Assembly (NCBI GenBank): GCA_016928305.1
Contig: JAFGKY010000107.1
Location: forward strand, 1 to 64,000
Origin: Bacteroidales bacterium
GTDB lineage: Bacteria; Bacteroidota; Bacteroidia; Bacteroidales; UBA10428
DNA length: 64,000 nt
Direction: 5' to 3'
The translations under genes were made by a program, and so were the position numbers. Below the pieces are notes generated by a model. That model was given only the letters and a program-made list of their open reading frames with translations. It did not search any database and was not told where the DNA came from. Shown piece after piece: positions 19,777 to 29,193 of this stretch (within the stretch, counting starts at the first letter, position 1; each line of letters opens with the position of its first letter).

Positions 19777-19803
19777 CAGTCGCTTGGCTTCGCCGAGTGA
19801 CTG
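19777..19803. other. Hairpin between convergent genes
   Basis: CAGTCGCTTGGC and GCCGAGTGACTG pair at 10 of 12 positions around a TTC loop. It lies 2 nt past the stop of the minus-strand membrane-protein gene and directly after the heptamer array. It could act in termination, but no T-run follows. Confidence 0.4.
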
Positions 19804-19805
19804 TA

Positions 19806-20528
19806 TCATGCATTTTTCTTACTATGTCGCCTGAATAAAAGACATATAGCCATCAAAATCACAGCCTCCCCCGCAGTAAAAAGCATCCATGGAAAACGCA
19901 CGGGCACATATTGAAGAGCCAGCTCAAAAAGAGCATTTCTGTCAGAGGGATGGATGATCCCGATGAAAGAATAATGCCTGAGAAGGAAAGAGCAATAATC
20001 CCATACAAATGAAACGACTAAAATGAATGATCCTGCTATTAGCAATACCCATTCGAAGCAACTGACGGTGATATCACCCCGTTTTCTATTCGAAGTGATT
20101 ATTATAACAGCCAGCAGGATCATAGTGCATGAAACGATGATCGGACTGATGACAGGGCCCGTCCATGTAACCGGTATCAGGAAGAGGACATCCCAGGTCA
20201 TCAGCGAATCCGGCCAGCCGACCAGAACCTTCAGAAACACATAATAAAAAATATCCCATACAGCAAAACAATAAACAAATCCGGCAAACCTTGTGGCAAA
20301 ATTCCGGCCTCCAAGGTATCCTGCTCCCAGTAACATAATGATGGTTGCGGCCTCACGGAATATCTCCGTAACGGCAAGGTCGTGGCGAAGTGGGGCAAGC
20401 GGGAAGTCAAAACCTTCGGGGTATATGATGACACGCAGGTACACCACTACGGCGCTTTCGAGATAAGCCATGGCGATGCTAAAGACGGTAAGCCAAATTA
20501 TTGTCCGGCGCATATCCTGAAAACTCAT
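19806..20528 (-). CDS. Orphan polytopic membrane protein
   Basis: I do not recognise a named family with certainty. The 240-residue protein has about seven hydrophobic segments (roughly 7-30, 58-75, 82-104, 113-145 counted as two, 157-182 and 213-235). A conserved-looking loop PLAPLRHDLAVTEIFREAA lies between the first two segments, and aromatic-rich WDIFYYVF and VWDYCSFLL stretches follow. No transporter or enzyme signature stands out. It stands alone between recG (convergent) and the hybrid sensor gene downstream on the same strand, 151 nt away. Inner-membrane location is inferred from hydrophobicity. Confidence 0.7.
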   Translation of the reverse strand: MSFQDMRRTIIWLTVFSIAMAYLESAVVVYLRVIIYPEGFDFPLAPLRHDLAVTEIFREAATIIMLLGAGYLGGRNFATRFAGFVYCFAVWDIFYYVFLKVLVGWPDSLMTWDVLFLIPVTWTGPVISPIIVSCTMILLAVIIITSNRKRGDITVSCFEWVLLIAGSFILVVSFVWDYCSFLLRHYSFIGIIHPSDRNALFELALQYVPVRFPWMLFTAGEAVILMAICLLFRRHSKKNA

Positions 20529-20679
20529 GGTGCTTTAAATTATACAAACGGATTAACGAATGTAAATATTGCCGGTATGAATACGGAAAGAAACACTGAA
20601 AACCAGCTTATCGGAATAAGTCAGAAATAAACGCAGGAGCCTCCCAGGATACGGTGTAATTTCAGTATTTTTCATTGTA

Positions 20680-23600
20680 TTATGACTTAGTCGGATAAGA
20701 AGCAATCACCCAATACAATTTATCTTTATCAATTGGCTTGGCAATATAATCATCAAATCCTTTTTGCAGTATTCTGATTTTGTCATCTTCCTGGGCATAA
20801 GCCGTTACGGCTATCACCGGAATGTTCTTATCCATGGCTTTGATCTGTTCGGCTGCTTCATACCCGTTCATGCGGGGCATCTTAATATCCATTAAAACCA
20901 GGCATTTCTTGTACCTGCCTTTTTCGCGGATATACCGAACGGCTTCCTCTCCATCCTGAGCCCATACAATTTCCGCTCCGGTTTTTTTTAACAGCCTTTC
21001 CATCAGATAAAAATTATCGACCTCATCTTCGGCAACCAAAATGGTGGAAAACTGCAGGGTTCGTTCCGGCTGTGCCGGAATAGCTCTTTGATCAGGCATT
21101 TGTTCAGAAACGGATACGGGGAGTGTGAAGCTGAAAACCGATCCTTTGTTCAGCTCAGAAGTCACACTGATCTCTCCGTCCATCATTTCAACCAGTTTTT
21201 TACATATGGCAAGACCAATTCCTGTTCCCTGATAAAATTTATCGGTGTTGGGCTCAATCTTATTGAAATAATTAAAGACTTTATCCTGATTCTCTACACT
21301 GATCCCAATACCGGTGTCTTCCACATAAAACCGGATAAAATCCTTTTCCCGTATATAGCCGAACTTAATATACCCATGGTCAGTGTATTTATATGCATTA
21401 TTTATCAGGTTCGTCATGATCTGACGGAATCTGACCGGGTCGTTATATAAGTATGTTTTCCGTTTTGATAAATCGTGGTTTGCATAATGGATATAAAGGT
21501 TCTTATTGTTCTTCAGGTCATAATATGTCCTTAACTCAAGCAGAATATCATCCACGCAGAACTTTTCCTTATGCAGAACAAGCTGGTTTACCTCAATGAT
21601 TGAAATATCCAGGATATCATTGATAAGGGCCAGCAGGCTGTCGCTGTTGTTCTTTATCGTCTTAATGAAGCTGTCCCTTTCGTGCGCAGATACATCATCA
21701 TCATTCAGCAATTCCGCAAACCCAACAATGGCATTCATAGGGGTGCGAATCTCATGCGACATGTTGGCCAGAAAAGCAGATTTAAGCCGGTCGGATTCCT
21801 CCGCCCTTTCTTTGGCTGTTTTCAGTTCAATTGTTCGTTCATCAACAAGCTTTTCCAACTCATTTCGGTGTCGCTGCAATTCTTCATTCTGAATTGTAAT
21901 TTCCTCCTGTTTCTCCTCCAGGAGAGCAACAGCACCGGACAGTTCTTCCGTTCTTTTCGCCACCGTGTTTTCGAGAATATGCTTTTGCCTATTAAGCATG
22001 CTGATCCTCATCCGGTACACAGAAAGCACAATCATCACGGCGACAACAATTAAAAGTACTTTAAACAAGAGGGTATTCCACCACGCGGACAGGATGGTTA
22101 TTTCAAGGGATGTTCCCTCCTCATTCCAATAGCCGTCATTATTCGATGCTTTGACCCTGAAAATGTATTCTCCCGGATTGAGGTTGGTATATGAAGCTTC
22201 ACGCCTGGAACCACAGTATATCCAATCCCTGTCGAAACCTTCCATCATATAGGCATACTGGTTCTTTACCGGTAAGGTATAGTCGAGTGCAACGAACTCA
22301 ATTTCAAAAAAATCCTCCCGGTAGGTAAGCACCAGTTCCTTTAATACAGATATGTCATTGGGTAATACAATCCGGTTATTGATTTTTTCATTGACGTGTA
22401 CGGTCCTGTTGAATATTCTCAGGCCGGTAATGATAACCGGCGGCCTGGTTGTATTGTATTTAATCTTATCCGGATAAAAGGAATTGAATCCATCCAGCCC
22501 GCAGAAAAACATTTCGCCGTCCTTCGCTTTGTATGCCAATCCATGAAAATTCGAATTCTGCAATCCATCGCTCTGGTCAAAAACACGGATCTCTTTTGTA
22601 TCCGGATTAAACCGGGCAAGGCCTTTGTTGGTTGCCAGCCATAATATGTTTTCATCGTCAATCAGGATAGAGCTCACAGCATTCCCCGGCAATCCCTCTT
22701 TGTCGGAATAATTGGTAAATTCACCCGTCCGGGGATCATATTTATCCAGACCACCGGCCATGGTTCCAAACCACAGATTATGTTGCTTATCTTCGATAAC
22801 ACAAAATACACCTGTACTGCTTAGACTATTAGGATTTTCCGGATCATGCAACAGATTTCTGAACTTTATCGGTTGCGGCAATCTGGAAAAGTCATATTGT
22901 TTCAGGTCGATCACACTAACTCCATCGTAAGCGGCAATAAACAAGTTCTGCCTGCTGTCTTCAAACATAGATACAATGGAGTTATTGACAAGAGAGGTTG
23001 AATCGCGGAATTTGTGCAAATAGTTGTAAAACCGCCCTGTCTTTCTGTCCAGGATGTCGAGTCCGTCCTGTAAGGTTGCGACCCACAGATTTCTTTTGCT
23101 GTCCTCAAACACATACCAGATATGCTGGGATGATATGGAACAGGGATCATCCGGATCGGGCATATAAGCCTTAAAACGTCTGCCATCCCAGACACTCAGA
23201 CCGCCGTTGAATGTCCCCAGATAAAGCATTCCGTCACTGGCTTTGCAAAGGGAAATGATGGTATTGCTGCTGAGCGATTCATTATTCCCGGGTTCATTCA
23301 TATACCGGGTAAACTTTCCGGTTTTTCTGTTCATCAGATTCAGGCCTCCTCCGTCAGTACCAACCCAGATATTCCCATCCTTATTCTCAGCAAAGCAAAG
23401 CACATTGTTCAGGCTGAGGCCATCGGGCCGGTTGTTCCGGAAATAACGCCTGAATTTCTTACCGCCGGGGCTGTATTTGTTTACGCCGTTGACTCCTCCG
23501 ATCCAGAATGTTCCCGAATTATCCTGGTATATGACTCCGATCTTGTTTGTGTTCAGCGAATAAACATTGGATTCATCATGCAGGCAATAGCTGAATTTTT

Positions 23601-24543
23601 CAGTTCGTTTGTCAAATATGTTTATTCCGCCGTTGTCCCTTCCACCGACCCAGATCGTTCCGTCATTATGTTCAAAAAGCCCGAACAGGAGATTGTCATT
23701 TGGATTATTATCTGTCCCATCGGACTTGTAAAGCTTAAACCGGTTTTCATCCCGGTACCACACGAGTAATCCATTCCAGTCAATCGTAATAAAGAAATTC
23801 CCATCCCGGTCCTGTATCATGGACTTGTGCGTATTTGTAAAGTGCTTCCTGTCGGGATGATCGATAGGATATGCAATAAAAGATTTTTGTTTTTCATCGA
23901 AATAAAACAGGTTATTGCTGTAACTGCAAATCCAGATCACCCCTTTTTCATCCTCGATAAATGAACCTACGCTTGTAAGGTTTGCCTGACCCATATCGGG
24001 TTCATTCAGCAAAAACGTATCGGCTTCAATAAAAGGGCCGGCAAGTTTTGGATTATCATATATCTTAAACCTGTAAATAATACCGAAGCTGCCAAGCCAC
24101 ATGTATCCCCTGCTGTCAATAAAGGCCCCACTAATGTATGGATAATCAAACCGCACATCGTCGTGTTTCAGTGTCTTGCGCGAAAAATTATCGGTATTTG
24201 CGTTATAAAGACAGAAAAAATGGCTGGTCATAATCCATAAATTGTGAAGAGAATCTTCAATCAGTGAAGTAATAGCAGTACTTGATATGGAAGTACTGTC
24301 CCTTGAATCAAACAGGTAGTTCTTAAAAGACAAGCCGTCGAACCGGTTAAGTCCATTTAACGTACCAATCCATACAAAACCCCTGTTATCCTGCAGGATG
24401 GATGTAACATAGCCATTTGATAATCCTTCATTTGTGGAAAAGTGGTCAAATTCAAAGTCCGGATTCTGACCATGAACATTGAATACCACCATGCTGATCA
24501 TGAAAAGAAGCCCTATCAGTAGATGGCTTTTAATCCTTGGCAT
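20680..24543 (-). CDS. Hybrid two-component sensor kinase with beta-propeller sensor, no DNA-binding output
   Basis: This is a 1287-residue membrane sensor. After a signal peptide (about 1-25), a long periplasmic region carries many two-component-regulator propeller repeats (W-x-G/D-L motifs such as GFVWIGTLNGLNRFD) to about residue 720, then a Y_Y_Y domain (about 745-815). One membrane helix follows at about 825-845. A coiled-coil region precedes HisKA with His930 (SHEIRTPMN), the ATPase domain (NLINNAYKYTD, GTGIGLAICKKL) and a receiver domain with Asp1219 (VLMDIKMPR). It stops after the receiver, without the AraC-type helix-turn-helix of classic HTCS regulators, so it must signal to another protein. 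No polysaccharide-use genes are near. Confidence 0.92.
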   Translation of the reverse strand: MPRIKSHLLIGLLFMISMVVFNVHGQNPDFEFDHFSTNEGLSNGYVTSILQDNRGFVWIGTLNGLNRFDGLSFKNYLFDSRDSTSISSTAITSLIEDSLHNLWIMTSHFFCLYNANTDNFSRKTLKHDDVRFDYPYISGAFIDSRGYMWLGSFGIIYRFKIYDNPKLAGPFIEADTFLLNEPDMGQANLTSVGSFIEDEKGVIWICSYSNNLFYFDEKQKSFIAYPIDHPDRKHFTNTHKSMIQDRDGNFFITIDWNGLLVWYRDENRFKLYKSDGTDNNPNDNLLFGLFEHNDGTIWVGGRDNGGINIFDKRTEKFSYCLHDESNVYSLNTNKIGVIYQDNSGTFWIGGVNGVNKYSPGGKKFRRYFRNNRPDGLSLNNVLCFAENKDGNIWVGTDGGGLNLMNRKTGKFTRYMNEPGNNESLSSNTIISLCKASDGMLYLGTFNGGLSVWDGRRFKAYMPDPDDPCSISSQHIWYVFEDSKRNLWVATLQDGLDILDRKTGRFYNYLHKFRDSTSLVNNSIVSMFEDSRQNLFIAAYDGVSVIDLKQYDFSRLPQPIKFRNLLHDPENPNSLSSTGVFCVIEDKQHNLWFGTMAGGLDKYDPRTGEFTNYSDKEGLPGNAVSSILIDDENILWLATNKGLARFNPDTKEIRVFDQSDGLQNSNFHGLAYKAKDGEMFFCGLDGFNSFYPDKIKYNTTRPPVIITGLRIFNRTVHVNEKINNRIVLPNDISVLKELVLTYREDFFEIEFVALDYTLPVKNQYAYMMEGFDRDWIYCGSRREASYTNLNPGEYIFRVKASNNDGYWNEEGTSLEITILSAWWNTLLFKVLLIVVAVMIVLSVYRMRISMLNRQKHILENTVAKRTEELSGAVALLEEKQEEITIQNEELQRHRNELEKLVDERTIELKTAKERAEESDRLKSAFLANMSHEIRTPMNAIVGFAELLNDDDVSAHERDSFIKTIKNNSDSLLALINDILDISIIEVNQLVLHKEKFCVDDILLELRTYYDLKNNKNLYIHYANHDLSKRKTYLYNDPVRFRQIMTNLINNAYKYTDHGYIKFGYIREKDFIRFYVEDTGIGISVENQDKVFNYFNKIEPNTDKFYQGTGIGLAICKKLVEMMDGEISVTSELNKGSVFSFTLPVSVSEQMPDQRAIPAQPERTLQFSTILVAEDEVDNFYLMERLLKKTGAEIVWAQDGEEAVRYIREKGRYKKCLVLMDIKMPRMNGYEAAEQIKAMDKNIPVIAVTAYAQEDDKIRILQKGFDDYIAKPIDKDKLYWVIASYPTKS

Positions 24544-24737
24544 AAAGAAGTCCTCCCTACACGTATATTAAAGCTTTCTGTTCGGGACAATGAATCATCC
24601 ATCGTCCGTTTCAAAGCCACCAATCTCATTAAAGATACTAAAAAAATAAAAGAAGGCAAAGCGGGAGATATTATTTTCAAGATACGGAACGAAGCAAAAG
24701 GAGAATATAGCCTGATCCGTCACACCATCAGAATAGT

Positions 24738-24768
24738 GAAAAAGAAACCGCAACTTTCAGGCTGCGGC
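24738..24768 (-). terminator. Intrinsic terminator of rpoD
   Basis: On the minus strand a GCCGCA/TGCGGT stem is followed by TTTCTTTTTC. It begins about 27 nt after the rpoD stop. The small plus-strand frame across this region is therefore unlikely to be coding. Confidence 0.55.
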
Positions 24769-24794
24769 TTATAATTGTGCTGAAATGCATTGAA

Positions 24795-25655
24795 TTATCC
24801 GAGATAGGATTTGAGCAGTTTGCTGCGTGATGTATGACGCAGGCGGCGGATTGCCTTTTCCTTAATTTGCCGGACTCTTTCACGGGTGAGGCCGAAACGC
24901 TCACCGATTTCTTCGAGGGTCATTTCCTGCACGCCAATGCCAAAGAAAAGCTTAATGATATCTCTTTCTCTTTCGGTAAGGGTTGATAATGCCCTGTCTA
25001 TTTCTTTCATCAGCGATTCGCTGATAAGTGTCTTATCGGCCTTCGGTGAATCATGATTGATCAGTACATCCAGCAGGCTGTTGTCTTCACCATCGGCAAA
25101 CGGAGCGTCAACCGACACATGGCGTCCCGAAACTTTAAGGGTATCGGTAATTTTTTCTTTAGGAATTTCAAGTGCTTCTGCGAGCTCTTCGGAGGTCGGA
25201 GTCCGCTCATATTCCTGTTCGAACTTTGAAAAAGCCTTATTGATTTTATTCAGCGAGCCTACCTGATTTAACGGCAGGCGTACGATCCTTGATTGTTCAG
25301 CCAAAGCCTGTAAAATCGATTGCCGGATCCACCAGACAGCGTATGAAATAAACTTAAAACCCCTTGTTTCATCAAACTTCTCAGCAGCCTTTATCAGTCC
25401 GAGGTTTCCTTCATTGATCAGATCGGGAAGACTTAATCCCTGATTCTGGTATTGCTTGGCAACCGATACAACAAACCGGAGATTTGCTCTGGTGAGCTTT
25501 TCCAATGCTGTTTTATCACCCTTTTTTATACGCTGCGCCAGTTCAACTTCTTCTTCAACCGTAATAAGATCTTCTTTGCCAATCTCTTGTAAATACTTGT
25601 CTAATGAAGCGCTCTCCCTGTTTGTAATCGACTTGGTAATCTTTAACTGTCTCAT
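24795..25655 (-). CDS. rpoD: Primary RNA polymerase sigma factor
   Basis: This 286-residue sigma-70 is the short primary form typical of Bacteroidota. Region 1.2 ([16 protein letters not shown]), region 2 ([45 protein letters not shown]), region 3 and region 4 ([33 protein letters not shown]) are all present. It lacks the large N-terminal region 1.1 and the non-conserved insert of E. coli sigma-70. It would recognise the TTTG/TAnnTTTG promoters seen across the window. Its own promoter candidate lies 26 nt upstream and an intrinsic terminator follows. Confidence 0.96.
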   Translation of the reverse strand: MRQLKITKSITNRESASLDKYLQEIGKEDLITVEEEVELAQRIKKGDKTALEKLTRANLRFVVSVAKQYQNQGLSLPDLINEGNLGLIKAAEKFDETRGFKFISYAVWWIRQSILQALAEQSRIVRLPLNQVGSLNKINKAFSKFEQEYERTPTSEELAEALEIPKEKITDTLKVSGRHVSVDAPFADGEDNSLLDVLINHDSPKADKTLISESLMKEIDRALSTLTERERDIIKLFFGIGVQEMTLEEIGERFGLTRERVRQIKEKAIRRLRHTSRSKLLKSYLG

Positions 25656-25680
25656 TTTCTTCCCTTAAAAAAAATTAGTG

Positions 25681-25712
25681 CGAATTTATGCTATTTTAAA
25701 TATAAATTCAAA
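25681..25712 (-). promoter_or_regulatory. Promoter of rpoD
   Basis: On the minus strand TTTG (25709-25712) and TAAATTCG (25681-25688) are separated by 20 nt. The -7 element differs from TAnnTTTG at one position, and the start codon lies about 26 nt downstream. Confidence 0.5.
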
Positions 25713-25783
25713 ATAAATTATCGTGTGGCATAAAATAAGGCTTACAGAAATGCAGGCCTTCTTTGAATTACCGGCCTTTGTTT

Positions 25784-27208
25784 CTAAAGCCCAAAGGCAT
25801 AATACGCCACTACCCCGCTTGGATATACTCCTTCAATGTATACACCACCTTTAACACTTCTTATTATTTTATCGAGCTCTGATACTGAATAAACGGGTTT
25901 GTTGTTCACCTGTGTGATGATAAAGCCCGCTTTCACGCCTTCCGATTTCAGCCTGCCGGTTTGAAGTTCAACCACTTTAACACCGTATTTCAGGCCAAGT
26001 TTAGCTTTTTCATCTTTGCTAAGTTCAACAACTTTTGCACCCAGTATGGTATCGTAGGTTCCGTTTTTTACAATGTTCGTATCTCCTTGCAGGTTACGCA
26101 AAGTAACCTCAAATTGTTTCACCTTACCCTTTCTTTTTATCAAAACAGTAATCTTATCACCCGGTCTGTAACGGCCCACCTGCTCCTGAAGCTCAGCTGT
26201 ACTATTGACCTCAATTTCATTGATCTTAAGGATAATATCATCGCGTTCAATCCCTGCCTCTCTGGCTGCACTGTTATCACGAACATCGGTGACATAAACA
26301 CCCTCTATTTTGTCCAGATTCTTTTGCTTTGCCAGTTCAGCAGTAACATCGCCAATGCTCACACCAATAATGGCACGTTGGACCACGCCAAATTCAATAA
26401 GGTCTTTTACTACTTTCTGAACAATGCTTACCGGTATGGCAAATGAAATACCCACATATCCTCCCGAGGGTGATACAATAGCTGTGTTGATACCAATAAG
26501 CTCACCTTTCAGATTTACCAGAGCCCCTCCGCTATTGCCACGGTTAACGGCTGCATCAGTCTGTATGAACGATTCAATGCGATAATTATCCTGGATGATC
26601 TGCATGCTCCGGCCTTTGGCACTCACTATTCCGGCAGTTACGGTCGATGTGATATTAAATGGATTACCCACTGCAAGCACCCATTCCCCCACTTTCAATA
26701 CGTCGGAGTTACCAAAGGGGATATGATGCAGGTTGTCCGCTTTCACTTTCAGCACGGCAAGGTCGGTTGATTTATCAACTCCAACAAGGTTTGCCTCGAA
26801 CTCCCTTTTATCGTTCAAAGTGATGTAAACCTTCTCAGAGCCTTCCACCACATGATTATTGGTGACAATATATCCCTCCGGGGAAACGATAACACCTGAG
26901 CCAAAGCCTACAACAGGTTCCGATTCACCCTTGTATCGGTCTCCATAGAAAAAGTCATATATAGGATTTCTGTACTCAATAACCGACTGTGTTTTAACAT
27001 GGACAACCGCATTGATCGATTGTTCAGCAGCAAAAGTAAAATCGCCTGCCTGACTCTCACTGTTCAGATTAACCATTCCAATTGGTTGCTCTACCCGGGC
27101 TGATACTTCCTTTTCTTTATTATCGATAAGAACAGAGTAAACAATAACGGCAATAAGTCCCCCCACGATGGCAATAATCGCGGTTACTAAGATTTGTCTG
27201 GTCTTCAT
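25784..27208 (-). CDS. degP: Deg/HtrA periplasmic serine protease
   Basis: A Do-family serine protease and chaperone for misfolded envelope proteins. The 474-residue protein has an N-terminal membrane anchor or signal (about 5-26). The trypsin-like domain has the catalytic triad His119 (TNNHVV), Asp149 (STDLAVL) and Ser226 (GNSGGAL). A PDZ domain follows at about 270-360 (GVYVTDV, DIILKINE). A second, weaker PDZ lies at about 390-470. It is monocistronic between rpoD and a methyltransferase, with a TAATTTTG -7-type element about 110 nt upstream. The family is certain; DegP versus DegQ/DegS cannot be decided from sequence. Confidence 0.93.
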   Translation of the reverse strand: MKTRQILVTAIIAIVGGLIAVIVYSVLIDNKEKEVSARVEQPIGMVNLNSESQAGDFTFAAEQSINAVVHVKTQSVIEYRNPIYDFFYGDRYKGESEPVVGFGSGVIVSPEGYIVTNNHVVEGSEKVYITLNDKREFEANLVGVDKSTDLAVLKVKADNLHHIPFGNSDVLKVGEWVLAVGNPFNITSTVTAGIVSAKGRSMQIIQDNYRIESFIQTDAAVNRGNSGGALVNLKGELIGINTAIVSPSGGYVGISFAIPVSIVQKVVKDLIEFGVVQRAIIGVSIGDVTAELAKQKNLDKIEGVYVTDVRDNSAAREAGIERDDIILKINEIEVNSTAELQEQVGRYRPGDKITVLIKRKGKVKQFEVTLRNLQGDTNIVKNGTYDTILGAKVVELSKDEKAKLGLKYGVKVVELQTGRLKSEGVKAGFIITQVNNKPVYSVSELDKIIRSVKGGVYIEGVYPSGVVAYYAFGL

Positions 27209-27315
27209 ATCGTTTTATAATTAATGTTCATCTGTAAAACAAAATCCGGTGAAATAATTTCATGCATTACAAAATTCACCTCAAGAAATTTAGCAGAAGG
27301 TTAATTTTATAACGG

Positions 27316-27323
27316 CAAAATTA
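27316..27323 (-). promoter_or_regulatory. Candidate -7 element for the Deg/HtrA gene
   Basis: On the minus strand the sequence reads TAATTTTG, an exact TAnnTTTG match, 108 nt before the start codon. No clear -33 TTTG is present, and a closer promoter cannot be excluded. Confidence 0.4.
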
Positions 27324-27367
27324 TGACATTTATGCATTGAATACCGGGAATTGGTAAAAATCATTGC

Positions 27368-28246
27368 TCAGCGTCTCCGACAGTCGATGACTACATAAGG
27401 TATGGTCAGCCTTATCTCTCCTTTTTTGGCTGCCTGTTTATTAAGTTCACATTCCAATGTGTTAAAAATCTCATCATGCATTTCGGTCTTAATGATTTTT
27501 TTCCAGCTGTCAGCAAACCAAAATCGTATCAGAGAATGATTAAACATGGCATCTGCATCGAGGAACCTCAGAAAAAAGCTGTTTTCAACAACCTCCTTAA
27601 CATTGAATTCATATTTTTTAAGGAGTACGATCACTTCATTTACCGGTCTTCTCTTCTGATAAATATGATCCTTCATGGCAGTAATTTCGGCAGATAACTT
27701 CTTAGCCGACAAGACTTTTTCAAAGACTGTATAGAATTCTGTCATCGAATTTTCGAGATTCTGGGCCAGAACAAGCTGTGCATCACGTGCTGCTACACGA
27801 CTGCATTCCTGTAATGCCTGTTCCAGGTTATTTACATTATTCAATCCGTTGTTTGATACAATGAGATCAAAATACCCGTCATCAAAAGACATCGACTCTG
27901 CATTATAGTTAAATACTTCTACATTGGATAACTCATAGTGAAAAACCTTCAAACGGATTCTTTCCAGGGCTATTTCCCAGGGATCAATGCCGGTCAGGCG
28001 GCAGGTGTTTCCCAAACGCTGTGCCAGTTCAATCAGCGGAAATCCCAGTCCGCAGCCAACATCAAGGACTCTCATTCCGGCTTTCATTTCAACTTTTTCC
28101 AGCAGGCTTAGTCCAAAAGGAGCCGACCAAAGCGGCAGTTCATCGACACACGAAACAAAGTCCTTATATTCTATATCGGGTTTAGCTTCCAGGTATTTTT
28201 TCATACTGAATTCTATTATCAAATCGGTTAATACTAATTGTGCCAC
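27368..28246 (-). CDS. SAM-dependent methyltransferase
   Basis: SAM motif I VLDVGCGLGFPLIELA is at about residues 60-75, motif II is around LTGIDPWE, and post-I elements FDLIVSNNGLNNV follow. This fits class I UbiE/Methyltransf_11-type enzymes. An alternative start at 28204 (MKKYLEAKPD) would remove 14 N-terminal residues and looks plausible; neither start has a strong ribosome site. It is transcribed divergently from suhB. The substrate is unknown, and no biosynthetic cluster surrounds it. Confidence 0.78.
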   Translation of the reverse strand: MAQLVLTDLIIEFSMKKYLEAKPDIEYKDFVSCVDELPLWSAPFGLSLLEKVEMKAGMRVLDVGCGLGFPLIELAQRLGNTCRLTGIDPWEIALERIRLKVFHYELSNVEVFNYNAESMSFDDGYFDLIVSNNGLNNVNNLEQALQECSRVAARDAQLVLAQNLENSMTEFYTVFEKVLSAKKLSAEITAMKDHIYQKRRPVNEVIVLLKKYEFNVKEVVENSFFLRFLDADAMFNHSLIRFWFADSWKKIIKTEMHDEIFNTLECELNKQAAKKGEIRLTIPYVVIDCRRR

Positions 28247-28330
28247 AGCCTAATTGACTGGACAAAGCTAATATTTTTCGACCATATGGTATGAAAAACT
28301 ATCTTTCGCAAGGATATGCCTGAACGGCTA

Positions 28331-28361
28331 TTTCAACCGCTGTATATTTTTCCTATATTTG
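28331..28361 (+). promoter_or_regulatory. Promoter of the suhB operon
   Basis: TTTC (28331-28334), 19 nt, then a perfect TATATTTG (28354-28361). The start codon lies 22 nt further on. Confidence 0.6.
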
Positions 28362-28383
28362 AAGCCAACTTAACAATTGGAGA

Positions 28384-29193
28384 ATGGACTACCGGAAATA
28401 CTGTGAATTGGTAATAGACATTGCAAGAGAGGCAGGAGGATTTATCCGTGAACGGTTGCATCAGGTCAGGTTAAGCGACATAGAGAAAAAGGGCAAACAG
28501 AACTTTGTCACTGAGGTGGACAAAGGGGCGGAGGAAAGAATTGTCAGCAGTCTTGAAAAACTGCTTCCGGAAGCTGGTTTTATAACCGAGGAAGGGACTT
28601 CAACCAAAACCGGGATACGGTACACCTGGGTGATCGATCCGCTGGACGGGACGACCAATTTCATCCACGGGTCTCCTTTTGTGGCTGTCAGTATTGCTCT
28701 TCTCGAAGATAATGAGCCTGTTGTTGGCGTGGTCTATGAGCTTTTCATGGACGAGTGTTTTTATGCATGGAAGGGGAGCAAAGCTTATCTTAACGGAAAG
28801 GAAATAACCGTTTCAGCAACCGGAAGGGTAAGCGATGCATTGATTGCAACCGGTTTTCCTTATCATAATTTTGATCGCCTGGATGGCTTTATGCAATCGC
28901 TCGCCTTTTTTTTCACCAATACTCATGGCGTACGTCGACTTGGATCGGCAGCTACCGACCTGGCTTATGTTGCATGCGGCAGGTATGATGCATTTTATGA
29001 ATATAACCTCAATCCCTGGGATGTCGCTGCCGGTGCCTTTATTATCACGCAAGCCGGTGGCAGAGCATCGGATTTCAAAGGTGGAAGCGATTATCTTTTC
29101 AGTCGGGAAATAGTGGCCTCTAATTCCAATTTATACGCAGAATTCCTTGAGAACGTCGGGCGCTTTATGAACTACAGAAAAACAGACCCCTGA
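28384..29193 (+). CDS. suhB: Inositol-1-monophosphatase family protein
   Basis: This 269-residue Mg2+-dependent phosphatase has the family's metal site: Glu69/Glu70 (ITEEG), the WVIDPLDGTTNFIHG motif with Asp85 and Asp88, and the C-terminal NPWDVAAG motif. SuhB-type enzymes dephosphorylate inositol-1-phosphate and related sugars and can also act in rRNA transcription complexes. The stop codon overlaps the start of the acyltransferase gene by one base, so translation is coupled. The link to a lipid acyltransferase and a glycosyltransferase hints at an envelope lipid or glycolipid role, which is inference. Confidence 0.92.
   Translation: MDYRKYCELVIDIAREAGGFIRERLHQVRLSDIEKKGKQNFVTEVDKGAEERIVSSLEKLLPEAGFITEEGTSTKTGIRYTWVIDPLDGTTNFIHGSPFVAVSIALLEDNEPVVGVVYELFMDECFYAWKGSKAYLNGKEITVSATGRVSDALIATGFPYHNFDRLDGFMQSLAFFFTNTHGVRRLGSAATDLAYVACGRYDAFYEYNLNPWDVAAGAFIITQAGGRASDFKGGSDYLFSREIVASNSNLYAEFLENVGRFMNYRKTDP

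Noticed and set aside
24523-24774. 83-codon plus-strand frame between the sensor kinase and rpoD
   Set aside because: It overlaps the start of the sensor gene and the rpoD terminator, has no ribosome site, and matches no family I recognise. A decayed gene fragment is possible but not supported.
25737-25760. Terminator of the Deg/HtrA gene
   Set aside because: Only a 5-bp stem (AAGGC/GCCTT) with a weak T-rich tail is seen, too little to call.
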